A program made the position numbers and the translations under genes. The notes beneath the pieces were generated by a model. That model saw only the letters and a list, made by a program, of their open reading frames with translations. It ran no database searches and was not told the origin of the DNA. A DNA stretch of 64,000 nucleotides from Abelmoschus esculentus (lineage: Eukaryota > Streptophyta > Magnoliopsida > Malvales > Malvaceae), in the NCBI GenBank assembly GCA_035048815.1, contig JAUCBN010000006.1, positions 16,321,001 through 16,385,000 of the forward strand. Reading direction: 5' to 3'. Positions 1 to 11,387 of this stretch are shown here, one piece after another. Numbering within the stretch: the first letter of the stretch is position 1; the number at the start of each line of letters is the position of its first letter.

Positions 1-1587
1 ATGTTACAAACAAACCTGAAGTGATGATCATTTCATTATTAATTACTAATTAAGTTACTGGAGTATTTTTTTTTTTTTTGGCTGGTATTTAATGGTGGCC
101 CCTTCACTTCCTTTCATATGGAAGCAGTAGTGGGTACGGCTGTGTTATCATTTCAAACTCCTCTTCCACAGTCACAGTCAATGTAGACAGTTGAAAGTTA
201 TTGAGTGAGTGGGGAGTGGGGACATAAAGTAAAAAAAAAAAAAAAAACTCATGTGAAAGACTTTTCTTTCTCCTGAAAAGTTTAAAATGCTAGAAATTTT
301 TGATGCCTTGATTACCTTACCCTTTAGTTTAGCTTTGGTTAGCCTCCCACCTGCTACTATTGTATGCTAATACTATTATATTTTTACCCATTTCTTCAAT
401 ATCAACTTCCTTTCGATTGACTTAATTAAGTACCTCAAGCAAGTGCAGAAAGAAATGTACCCTGCAACACAACAGAGAAATGTGCTATCACTAGAAAAAG
501 AAAGGAGGGTAAAAGGAACATATATAAAATTATACTCTTTAAACTTTATGCCCCCTTTTTAACTTTGGGCCATCTTTACCTCAAGTTTTAAGTAGTACAT
601 GTCCTTTTTCGAGTGTGCTTTGCTGTTGAGCATTTGTTACATGGAAAGCTCTCTTTTTGGATGTAGTGCTAGGCTGCTATCTCTCAAAAACTTGGGAAGC
701 TTCTGCCTTAGTTTGATCTCGTCTTTTATTTTTGAATGGTAAATTTTATTATTTATTGTAGTGACAATTGGAAAGGACGTTGTTATTATTACTGTTTATT
801 CTCACATGATTGATTTGAGAAACACGCATTGATAAAAAATCCTCAAACTGCTAAGCATGAAATGGGATTGCCAAAAGCATGCCATGTGGGTTTGCTTGTC
901 TTGTTTGTCTTTTACGTGTATCCAAGACATGTACGGCCAGTCCCTTTATTTACCATGCACGAGCCACTAGGATATAGATGGGTAGTTAAAGGAATGCACA
1001 CCTCAAAACTAATTATTTATGCAATGTTTATTGAATAAATGAGTCATCTTATCCAATAATCTTACATGTTCTAAAACTGGGCCCTTGCACTATCATGTGC
1101 ATGTGCTAACATCTGACATTTTTATAATGAAGACAAATCTGACAGACTCATTTATTCCAAACGGTGAAGGTGCATTTGTGCCCGGAGAGATTTGGTTTTC
1201 ATATCTTGTCTAGTTAAATATGAACAGAAATGGCATTTAACCAATTTCTTACCTGATCCACTATTTGGTAAATGACAATACAGAAGTTACAAGTGTGTGA
1301 AATAAACTTCACTAGTTCTTGGAAGGATCATTAGTGTATAAAGTGCCCTTTTAACAGTTTTCTTTCCGTAAAATGGTTACATTCAATTACAACTAGAATG
1401 TCAAACAAATCCTTCATGAAAAAGCTTATATTTATGCACTTAGTGTTTATGTAGTTAGCAACTTGAATTCATCTTTGTTTGCTTTTGACCTGCCTAAAGA
1501 TGATGATCACACATAAACGAGTTTGCAAAGGTTTCGAGCTGATTATGCTTCTATTTGTTGTCGTATATTCCCACTTGATTTTAGTAA
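1..1587. other. Non-coding stretch upstream of the RopGEF gene (promoter or first intron)
   Basis: No convincing exon is visible. The stretch is AT-rich with poly-T and poly-A runs near 66–80 and 231–247. A good 3' splice site (ttttcag) ends at 1612, inside the first ORF of the next gene. Much of this stretch may therefore be the first intron of that gene rather than its promoter, with the true first exon left of the window. Confidence 0.5.
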
Positions 1588-4059
1588 ATGGATATTAAAT
1601 CAGAATTTTCAGGGGTAATGACATATAATGGTCTTGAGAGCTGCATTCTGAACAATCAGTCTTATGAGAATGAAAGTAGAACAAGCCGAGGAGATGGACG
1701 TGCATCTGATTCCCCGGATGATGATTTCTCCAGCTGTTCTTCTAGCAAATATGCATCTGGGTCATTTTCTTCCAAGGGGATGAAAAGAGATGAACAGGGT
1801 TTGGATGAATGGGAGCTCTCGGAAGGCCCCAAACATTTTTATGTCAAAGAGAAACCTGCTTATCCCATTCAATTTTCAGATGTTGAGACAATGAAAGAAA
1901 ATTTTGCTAAGCTTCTATTAGGGGAAGATATTACAGGTGGACGGAAGGGTGTGTCCACAGCTTTAGCTTTGTCGAACGCCATAACAAATCTTGCTGGTGA
2001 GTTTGTTTCTACATCCTTACGTGTATGTGTGTATAATCAGAAAATTTTATTCTGGATTGGAAATTGGCAAAAATATGTTTAAATAAGAAAAGTCATAGCA
2101 CTTCATGTTGTACTCTATTTTCCTTGCTTTCCATCAATGGGAATCGTGCATCACATGGAGCTGCAACATAAAAAACATAAAATAGCATGTACATTTTAAA
2201 AGGATCATTGTGTTTTCCTGTTATCATATGATTGTCTTCCTCCATTAGTTTTCAACTTATAAGGTATGCTAATTTGAATTTGCAGCTTCAGTGTTTGGGG
2301 AGTTGTGGAAACTAGAGCCATTAGCTGAAGAAAGGAAAAATAAATGGCGAAGAGAAATGGACTGGCTACTCTCTCCTACCAACTATATGGTGGAGTTGGT
2401 GCCTGCTAAGCAAAATGGTGCAAATGGCAGGACTATGGAGGTAGTCTTGTGGTTATTGGGTTCTGATTAAAAATGAGAACGTGCATTCTGCAATGTGGTG
2501 AGATTTATGTAAATTCTCTTTTGAGCAGATAATGACACCAAAAGCTCGTGCAGACATTCACATTAATCTCCCTGCCCTTCGGAAGTTGGACTCTATGCTT
2601 ATTGTAGCCAATCTCTTTGCTCTTCCTAATAGTTTGTAGATTCTTTTATGAACATGTCACCCAAATTTACCTGATTAAATTTTGATTATTGTCAGGAAAC
2701 CCTGGAGTCAATGGTAAATACAGAGTTTTGTTATGCAGAAGTTGGAAGCAAAGCAGAAGGAAGAAACAAGAGTGCAAGGGAGAGCAAAAGGTGGTGGCTT
2801 CCAGTGCCACAAGTACCAAAAACTGGGCTCTCAGATACCGAAAGGAAGAAGTTACAATGCAAAGGCAAGGTGGTGTATCAAGTATACAAGGCTGCAACAT
2901 CAATTAATGAAAATGTTTTGCTTGAAATGCCTATTCCGTCCATTATTAGGGATGCCCTTCCCAAGGTGAGCATACTCAATGCCTTCACGGTATTGTTAAC
3001 TTTAAATGTTGGATCCTTTAATAGTTTTTATGATATATCATAGCTTGAAGCCCTGATGCAGGATCAAGATCCGTTTTGAAAAACATGTTTTAAAAGGAAA
3101 ATTAGAAAAATGGAGTCTTGAGATTTTAGCTGGAACCAGCTGACGTTGGTCTACTTTAAAGTCTCATCAAATATCTGATAATTCTGAATGATGAGAGCAA
3201 AATTCCAGATTTTACAAGAAGTTTGTATCGCATTCATGGCAACTCAATCTCATTCTGCATGTTTGCAGTCTGGGAAGGCAAGCCTTGATGATGAACTGTA
3301 CAAGGTTTTGACTCTCGAGTCCAGCTCAGTGGATGAAATGTTCATTTCGCTCAATTTAAAGTCTGAAAATAATGCTCTGGAGGCCATTAATAGGTTGGAA
3401 GCTGCCGTATTTGCTTGGAAAGGGAGACTTAAAGAACAAGCTAGTGGCAAATCCCCAGTGCGAAAGTCATGGTCTTTCATTAAGGATCCATTGTCTGAAA
3501 TGGATAAGATGGAGCTACTAGTGGACCGAGCCGAAGCACTATCTCATCAGATAAAGAATGAATATCCAAATCTTCCTCAAACTTTTCTCGATGCTACAAA
3601 AGTTCAACATGGCAAGGTAAGTTTCGTGTGTTTAAATTGAATATTATTATACACACATGTGATAGCATCTTTTGTCCTGCATTTCTCTTTCACTACTGAG
3701 TCCATGTTAAAATTATTGGTTCACAGGATGTTGGACATTTGATTCTGGAAGCATATTCTCGTGTCCTAAAAAACCTGGCATTTAGCATAATGAGCAGGAT
3801 GGGCGAAATTCTGCAAGAAGATAGCTTGTGCAACCCTGATTCGAGTATTGCAGCATGGTTCTTTCCAGGAATAAAAGTGGAGAATCCAAGGCACTCCCCC
3901 GTTGATGCAATGAAGAGAGCAGAGGGGAGCCACTCCGAATCTGATATCGATAGGGAATCGTATGGTGATGCAAGTTTACATGCAACACCGAGTACGAGTA
4001 CGAGTACGAGTACGAGTCGTCGAGTTTGGTGTATTGGTAAAGAACATGTAGCAGTGTAG
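1588..4059 (+). CDS. ROPGEF14: Rop guanine nucleotide exchange factor, PRONE domain, RopGEF14-like
   Basis: Catalyses GDP/GTP exchange on plant Rho GTPases (Rops) at the plasma membrane, coupling receptor kinases to polar growth. Six exons read cleanly: 1588–1996, 2286–2440, 2529–2603, 2696–2965, 3269–3616 and 3727–4059, giving 529 residues. The PRONE domain spans about residues 100–452, starting at MKENFAKLLLGED and including KWRREMDWLLSPTNYMVEL, SKRWWLP and MSRMGEILQED. The N-terminal segment MTYNGLESCILNNQ and overall layout are those I know for Arabidopsis RopGEF14. The start is uncertain. ATG 1588 lies before a splice acceptor (AG at 1611–1612) whose downstream phase fits a missing upstream first exon, so the real N-terminus may lie outside the window and translation may pass through V10–M11. 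Oddities: residue 225 is Cys (TGT, 2729–2731) where I expect Trp in an FWY motif, and there is a Ser–Thr hexanucleotide repeat near the C-terminus. Confidence 0.9.
3989..4018 (+). repeat. Coding hexanucleotide microsatellite (ACGAGT)n
   Basis: About four to five copies of a six-base unit lie in frame in the last RopGEF exon and encode alternating Ser–Thr just before the C-terminal RRVWCIGKEHVAV. Length changes by whole units would keep the frame. Confidence 0.8.
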
Positions 4060-4469
4060 GAATGTCTCCTTGATATATCTAAAGGATTATCAAAGCACGA
4101 TCGTAGCACTGCTTCTGTATATGATTATCATACTTAATTAATTAATAAAATGGTTAATTATCTAGCCTTGAGATAATCATTGACTTTCTTTTTCTCTTTT
4201 GGAAGGTTATCCGAATACATCAGTTAGGAGTAGGACTGTTCCCGTAAATAATATAGTTGGAGTGTCTTTCAAGCACAACTTGTATTCAAAATGTCGATGA
4301 TTTCGGATTTAGGGTGAAACTGAGTGAAAACAACGCATAACTGGGACCGCTGGGAGCAAGGCTTGTTGTAGAGTCGGTGGCCAAGGAGGAAGAGAAACAG
4401 CATCGTCTAGCATGGTGAACGGAGGGGAAAATGCAAAGGGAAGAATAGAGTTTTCCGGTCTTATTGTTT

Positions 4470-4970
4470 GGTAGCGGTATCTGTAGGCAAAACCACATCT
4501 CATGATGAAATGCCATTGCCAACGCGATGCATAACTTCGGGTGGTAGCACCTCTGCAGCGGCCACAATAACTGCACATCACTCTCTTTCTCACTGCCTCT
4601 CCGGCTTAAGCTTCCGACTAAGAAGAGGTAATTGTTAGAGGTACTCCACTGAATGCCCCGTCTCTCCTACGAGTCTATCAATGTTGAACCGTGATGACAA
4701 CTCTGGGACAATTGAACCTCAACAACCTCCCTGCAATTCTTGCTCTCCGATAATCGTCAATGATTCAGATGGAAGTCAGGAAGTGGAGAGGTTGTTGAAA
4801 GCAATGCTCGTTTTCCCAGAGCCTTAAGTATTGGAAGGCTTCGTGATCGTGTTCTTGGTAGAGCATCCTCATTGTGCCCTTCGCAGCAGGACATACAAGT
4901 AATTACTAATCAAACTCAAGAATTAGCTACCTCTACATCCGAGCTCTACAGAATGAGAAATTGAGTTTGA
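4470..4970 (+). pseudogene. Broken protein-coding relic, unidentified
   Basis: This stretch is richer in G+C than its surroundings and reads as protein in shifting frames. One frame gives a Ser/Ala/Thr-rich segment (about 4489–4640, ending in RLRRGN and a stop). Another runs 4681–4827 (48 residues, with QQPPCNSCSPIIVNDSDG). A third continues at about 4803–4965 (RALSIGRLRDRVLGRASS, then a stop). Together they look like one Ser-rich, Arg-containing region broken by frameshifts. I do not recognise the parent gene. A linker of a RING-type E3 ligase is possible but unproven. Confidence 0.35.
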
Positions 4971-5754
4971 TTCAAAATTTTAAGAAGATTAAATTGATAG
5001 AATTTGTAAATTTAAATGATTTATTTTGTTGAATTATTTTAAATTATAATCAAATTAATAAAAATATAAATATTAAGAGTTAATTTTATCGAATCATTTA
5101 GATTTAGAACAAATTGATAAGCTTTTAAATATTGAAAGTTTAATTTAATAAATTATTTTAAATTAAGATTAAATTGATAAAATAAATAAATTTTAAGATT
5201 AAAGACAATTACTATATCACTATTTCCTTCAAGTGATCACGTCAACATTTTCTTTAAGCATCAAAACTGTTTTAACGATTAACAATTAAAATAAAATAAA
5301 ATTTAAGATCAATCACTTAATTATTCTTTTGTCTAGTGGTTAAAATAAAACCGATCCTATTATTATTTGGTAACTACATAAAATAAAATAACCATATTTT
5401 TTTTACGGATAATAAAACTATGTTTTAACAAGAATAGAAATTTATTTTTACATCTCTATTTATACTTACATTAAAAATTTAGGTTTAGTATTTATAATTA
5501 AAATTTATAATATAATATATTTTTTAAAATTTAAAATGTATGATTAAAAATTTAAAATTATAGTCCAGAATTTCGTTTTTTAAATATATAAGCATAAAAA
5601 ATCATCGGGACAGAGAATTGTTGCCCATTGAACAACCAATATATGCAGTATCTTTAAGAAAATTGTATAATAAATCTTAATCAACTTCTTAAACACTGGA
5701 ATTGCCTATTACAAAACATTTCATAGATAAAATACTACTTGAATCTAGTAGTAT
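4971..5754. other. AT-rich intergenic DNA
   Basis: Short repeated phrases of the type aaattgataaa and taaattattttaaatta recur between 4980 and 5190. I see no gene. Confidence 0.6.
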
Positions 5755-5759
5755 TAGTA

Positions 5760-6225
5760 TGTTGGATTAAAATTTAATAATAGTGGGCACATATGTATAA
5801 TGTATATTGCTATTATAAAATTTAACACGTAATTAAGTGACCAATTATGTTACACGTGTTATAGGTATTAAATTATCATGGAATTTAAAGTATAGATACC
5901 ATAATGTGTATTTATAATTTGATGAAGGATAGAGTTATAAATACTTAATAGTTGGTTATTAAATCAACTACTAATTGGTTATTAAATCAACTATATAAAG
6001 GGGTTATGGTCCTCAAGAATTAGGTCAACTTGCATATCTCTTTTCCCCATCTGAGAGTTTTGCCACAAGAGAAAACCTAACTTCTTGGAAGATCAAACCC
6101 TCTAGAAAAACTCTATCGATTAATTCAGGTACGTCCGCATTCAGTTTATTTATTTTATTGTTCTTGATGATTTGACATATAGATCTTGGGTTTATATTCG
6201 TATCAAATATATTTTAATTCTAACA
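5760..6225 (+). repeat. 5' LTR of copia element 1 (466 bp)
   Basis: Begins TGTTGGATT and ends TAACA. The first ~166 bp match the 3' LTR nearly base for base. The remaining ~298 bp are absent from the 3' copy except the terminal TAACA. Confidence 0.9.
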
Positions 6226-9200
6226 AGTGGTATCAGAGCCAGAATTATGTCGAATCATTAAGATCATAGGTTTTTGGTTTTAATTTATTGTTATGATCTA
6301 AAATTAAATATAATTTTATGGAATATTTACTTCGATATGGTTTTATAATTAATCGTATGAGATTAAATTATATATTTATCGTATTTTAAGAACAAATCGA
6401 TTTGATTTTGTTTCTTAAGATTTGATCTTGGTTTTTTCGCCAATCCGGTTGTTTTTCCTTTTTCAATGGATTAACATTCATTGTTTTACGACAAATATAT
6501 ATTTTCGTGGATTCAGTTTGATTTTACATTAATGGGTTTGAATCAATTAATTAAGAAATCATAGAAATCAATCTAGATTTATATGAAGATTAGGTTTTGT
6601 CCACATGAAAATTTATTTAATTTTTTTTTGTTGTTGTTAATTGGAAATTAAATTTTAAGTTTTGATTCCAATTACTTCGTTGGTAGCATATTTACTTTAT
6701 ATTTATGAAATATATATTTTATTTAAAATATATGTTTACTTTGATTGAATCAAAATTTAGTTTTAATAATTGGGTATTAAGGTAAACCTTTAGAAATAAA
6801 TATATATTAAGTTTGATTAGATCAAAATTTTAGTTTTGATCGTTAGTAATAAAGAAAATTTTAATTAATTTGGGCTTTTTCGTGATAAATTTATCATAAT
6901 TCAAAAAATTTATAATCAGGTTAGCTATTAAAGTTTTATATTCGGTTTATGTCTATTAAGTTATGATTGAATGGTCTTTCGGCATGTTACTTTTAAAGTA
7001 TATTGTTATTTTATGTAATTTACTTAATTAATATATTCAGTATTTAGTTTTGATCATATGCTATTATGTATTATAGAATATATATTTGGTATTTATATAT
7101 TCAATTCGGTTTGATCAAAAATTTATTTTTTATTATTATATTATTATGATTATATTAAAGTTTCAAGTAATTATTATACGAATTATTCATTTGTATGATA
7201 TTTTTGTATTTTATTTTAATTAAAGATTAAATATTTTGATCGAACTTAGTTTTGGTAAAAACATATTTAAGGAACTTTTGAAAAACAGTCAAAGATTCGG
7301 TTATTTGGATTCTAATAGCTCCATTAAGACAATCTTAATTTGGTTTATTTTGAAAACTCAAGTGTTATCAGAAATTTGAACTTTGACTGTTATAAATATT
7401 AAGTTTGAATATTAGTATATTTATGTTATATATTTTAAGATAAATTAATTGAAGCATTAAGTCACCAAAGTGATCTTTATTGTGAAAATTATTTTATTTT
7501 AAAATATAGAAGGTTTTGTGCATGTAATTCAGTTTATGCTAATATTAATCGACCCAAAGGAAGATTAATAATTAGTAATGTTACATGTGCATCTGTAGTA
7601 ATAAACATGTGATAATTATTCAGTTTTATATGTGAACAATAAATCGGCCCAAAGGAAAATTTTTGTTTAACATATTCTTATATCAATGTTTGATTACTAC
7701 ATCAAGATATCACTTACAAATTAATATTTTTTTTAAATATTATTGGAGTGTTCGATATTTTATGATGAGGTTACCTTTATTCAAATTTATTGTTACTTTG
7801 GTTATCTTTTACTTTGAGTGAAAGATAAAATTAAAAATATATATTTTAAACAATTAAATTCATATTTTAGTTTTAGATATCTAATATTTTTATAGATTAA
7901 TTGAAACATAATGTCACCAAAGTGATCGCTTTAGTGTATATTAGTTTATTTAAAATATTAAGATAATTATAAGTCTTTATAATTCATGCGTTTATTAATT
8001 GACCCAAAGAAAAATTAATATTTGACCGAATCACAACGAAAACTGTGACGATAAATGTGTGACAATTATATGATATTTTATGTGAACAATACGTTAGTCC
8101 AAAGATTAATCTATTGTTTGACATAATTTATTGTCAATGTTTGATTGCTACAATAAGAGTACCACTTACAGTTAATATTACTGTCCAAAGATTTGATATT
8201 AATGTTGTGCTTGGTATCTTGAGGGAAACTAACCATTATTTTGAATTTATTGTTTACTTATGAATATTTATGTGAGCTTTTTTATTTACTTATTTTTGTT
8301 CTATCTTTAGGTAATTTATCTTTGTTATAATATCTATTGAATACATTATACACTTATGTTTAGTGAAATTAATTTCAAGGAATAGAAAAGACACTTATAT
8401 ATAGTATTTGGTGGTATGAATATAAAACTTGCACTAAGTGAATAACAACTTGCACTAAGTGAATAACAACTTACACCTCTCATCGCGTTAAGCATTCATA
8501 AATAGAATTTTGAGAGGTGAGTTTATTCAAGTTGCATAAGTCTAATAATCATAAAGTATAATATTTTAGAAACTTTTAAGAGCACAAATATAAAGAAATT
8601 ATTCATACTAAGGGTTTTCTATTGAGAAAAAAAATACTATTTTCTTAAGATTAACATGACATCACTTTTGGTTTACTTAATGTTTATAAAGTGTAAGAAT
8701 CAAGAAAATGTGAAGGAGTATATTATATTGCTTCAAAACTTAAGGCACATAAGATCAAACTTTATAACAATTGTTTGTTCTTATAATTTTAATATAGCTT
8801 CCTATACAGTTTAACTAATTCAAAATTAGTTACAATTATTAAAGGAGAAATAAACTTCAAATGAGATTATTTTTCATTGTGTTAAAGAGGAAGAAAAATT
8901 GAAGCAATATAATTATAAAAATACTCAATCAGTTAGTGCTCTTTAGTTAGTGTCTCTAAGAATAAGGAAAATAAAAAATATATATTAGAATGAAGTTATT
9001 AAGGGTCCTGCTCTAAAGGAATAACAATAAGTTATAAAGTGTTGATTCTTTTGTATAAGCTAGAATAAATGTAAAAAAAATTAAACTTCAAAAATAAGCA
9101 ACTACTTAGGTTATTTTGAGTGATCAATGGGTTGTAAAGTTTATGATCCCACAATTAAGATTATTTTAATGAGAGATTTATAATTATTTTTTAGGATGTT

Positions 9201-11052
9201 GAGTTTGGAGGGAGAATAAGGTTATATACATTGTTGTTAAGGAGGAATTGAAAATTAATTTAATTCCTACTATCACTTTTGATAATGTTTAGGTTTTTAC
9301 ACCTATCATTAATCAAAAGTGAATAAAGTACATCAGCAAAACAATGTTGAACAACTCTCATTCAAGATAAGGTACCTAATTTTTTAGAAGAACAAACTCA
9401 ACAATCTAAAAAATATCTTTAAATATATCCATGAGAGAAAAGAGAAATACTATTAAGGATTATTACTTAGTATTTCATCAAGAAAATAACCTGATCAGTT
9501 ATTTTTATCAAACCATAAAGTTTTAACTCTCAAAAGTGGATAGATATTAAAAAAGAGTATAATTTTATACAAGACAATAAAGTTTAGGAACTTGTCGCAT
9601 TACCTTAAGGTACAAATCAATTGATTGTAAATTAATATTTAAAACCAAGAGGGATGTAAATGATAATGTGGACAAGTATAAGGCATGTCTTGCATCTAAA
9701 GGATATACTTTAAAAGAAGGCATTGATTTTGTGAAGACTTTCTCTCAAGTTATACTGAAACTCTTCCAAAATAATTTGACACTTATTGCTTTTAATCTTG
9801 AGCTACATAAGATGGATGTTAAGCTTGTGTTTTTCAATGGCAACATTGAATAAATTAATTATATGGTACAATCATTGATTTGTGTTTAATGATACAAAAT
9901 TAATGAATTTAAAGAAATTCATATATGAGCTTAAGTTTAACTCTCATTAATGAAATTATAAATTTCATATTGATTATCTCATTCGGTTTTGAGATAAATT
10001 TAGCTGAAAATTGTATGTATTACAAGTTCAGTGGGAGTAAACCAAGTGACACTCATATTACTAAAGAAGATAAATTTTTTAGTGCCCTACAAGTAACCTT
10101 GAAATTTATAAAATACAAAAGATTCCATAAGCTGTTGAGAAATTAATTTATGCTTAAGTATGTATGCATTTGGATATTGCGTACAATATTAGAATGTTAG
10201 ATATATATTTAAGTAAATCTAATATGGACCGTTGGATAGCAGCCAAGAGAGTTATGAAATGTCTTTATAGAACAAAAATTGCTTGCTCACATATCGAAGT
10301 TCTGATAAGTTAGAGATCATCAAGTTTACAGGCTTCGATTCTACTAAAATATTGATGTAAAAGACTTGTCACATGAGCTGTTAATTATAGATTGAATAGA
10401 AAGACCAATTCAGTTATTTTGTGACAATAAATATGCATCATTTATTCTATAAACAATAGGAACACTTTAAAATTTTGTTTCTAGTTGTTAAAGAAAATTC
10501 AGAATGTTTGTGTGTCTATAGAGCATGTTGGTACAAACTCCATAATTGCGCACTTATTGAGAAACTATCATCCTAGGTCTTTCATGAGCATACTGCTCAT
10601 GTGGGTGCAATATTATTTAAGTATATTCAGTTTTAGTGAGAGTTTGTAATTTTGATAAATGCTCATTCGTTTTAGACACAATTTCGGTTACTTTAGTTTA
10701 AGGTTAATTTCTGCAGAAATAAAGTTATTTTTGGCTTATGCACACTCTGAATTCAGTAAAGTTTGATCTCACTAAAGTTTAGGAGGACGAGTTGGAAATA
10801 GGTATGTTCGGTTCACATTTACATGTAATTTCCATGCTACGCATCCATGATTGATCTATGTCATTTGATTATGTTTTTATACGTGACCATTGATGGGTCC
10901 AGTCATGATTGATATGATGAAGACTGCTTTGATCCTATATGGATATAATTGATGGACGAGATTGTTTTAGAATACCTATTATATGATAGCAAATTTTTGA
11001 GCTCATAAGGTTATACATTTGTCAAGAAACATATGTTGCCCAAGTGGGAGAT

Positions 11053-11220
11053 TGTTGGATTAAAATTTAATAATAATAGGCACATATGTGTAATGTATAT
11101 TGCTATTATAAAATTTAACACGTAATTAAGTGACCAATTATGTTACACGTGTTATAGGTATTAAATTATCATAGAATTTAAAGTGTAAATATCATAATGT
11201 GTATTTAACATAGTAATGAT
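11053..11220 (+). repeat. 3' LTR of copia element 1, internally deleted (168 bp)
   Basis: Matches 5760–5925, then jumps directly to the terminal AACA and is followed by TSD TAGTA. The LTR terminus and target duplication survive, so the loss is internal and not a truncation by the neighbouring gene. Confidence 0.85.
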
Positions 11221-11225
11221 ACAAG

Positions 11226-11387
11226 CTCAACCAACTTTATTTGTTTCCAAGTTAATACACTTTATTTATTCTTATAAAATAAGAAGCATAAATAGATTGA
11301 TTCTATAGAATCAGACATTCAAAGAAAAATGAACACTGGATACATCATCCATGAATTATTTATAAATTGTCCACACTAATAAATTAA
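11226..11387 (-). other. 3' flank and probable 3' UTR of the first pectin acetylesterase gene
   Basis: AT-rich stretch between the stop codon of the minus-strand gene and the TSD of copia element 1. The element inserted about 160 bp beyond the stop codon, so it may define or truncate the 3' UTR. Confidence 0.5.

Larger units (their letters stand above)
5760..11220 (+). mobile_element. Degenerate Ty1/copia LTR retrotransposon (element 1)
   Basis: The 5' LTR is 5760–6225 and the 3' LTR 11053–11220. Both start TGTTGGATT and end TAACA, and both are flanked by the 5-bp target duplication TAGTA (5755–5759, 11221–11225). A primer-binding site, tggtatcagagcc, follows the 5' LTR at 6228–6240 and fits initiator Met tRNA. 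A polypurine tract aagtgggaga (11042–11051) precedes the 3' LTR. Pol remnants are in copia order. Reverse transcriptase start is at about 9640–9850 (KYKACLASKGYTLKEGIDF). The LDIAYNIRML and MDRWIAAKRVMKCLYRTK region is at about 10170–10300. The RNase H end is near 10530–10620 (HVGTNSIIAHLL). Gag and protease cannot be read. Stops and indels throughout make it non-coding. Confidence 0.92.

Noticed and set aside
829..1038. 69-codon ORF upstream of the RopGEF gene
   Set aside because: No motif, composition like surrounding DNA, and probably inside the first intron of the RopGEF.
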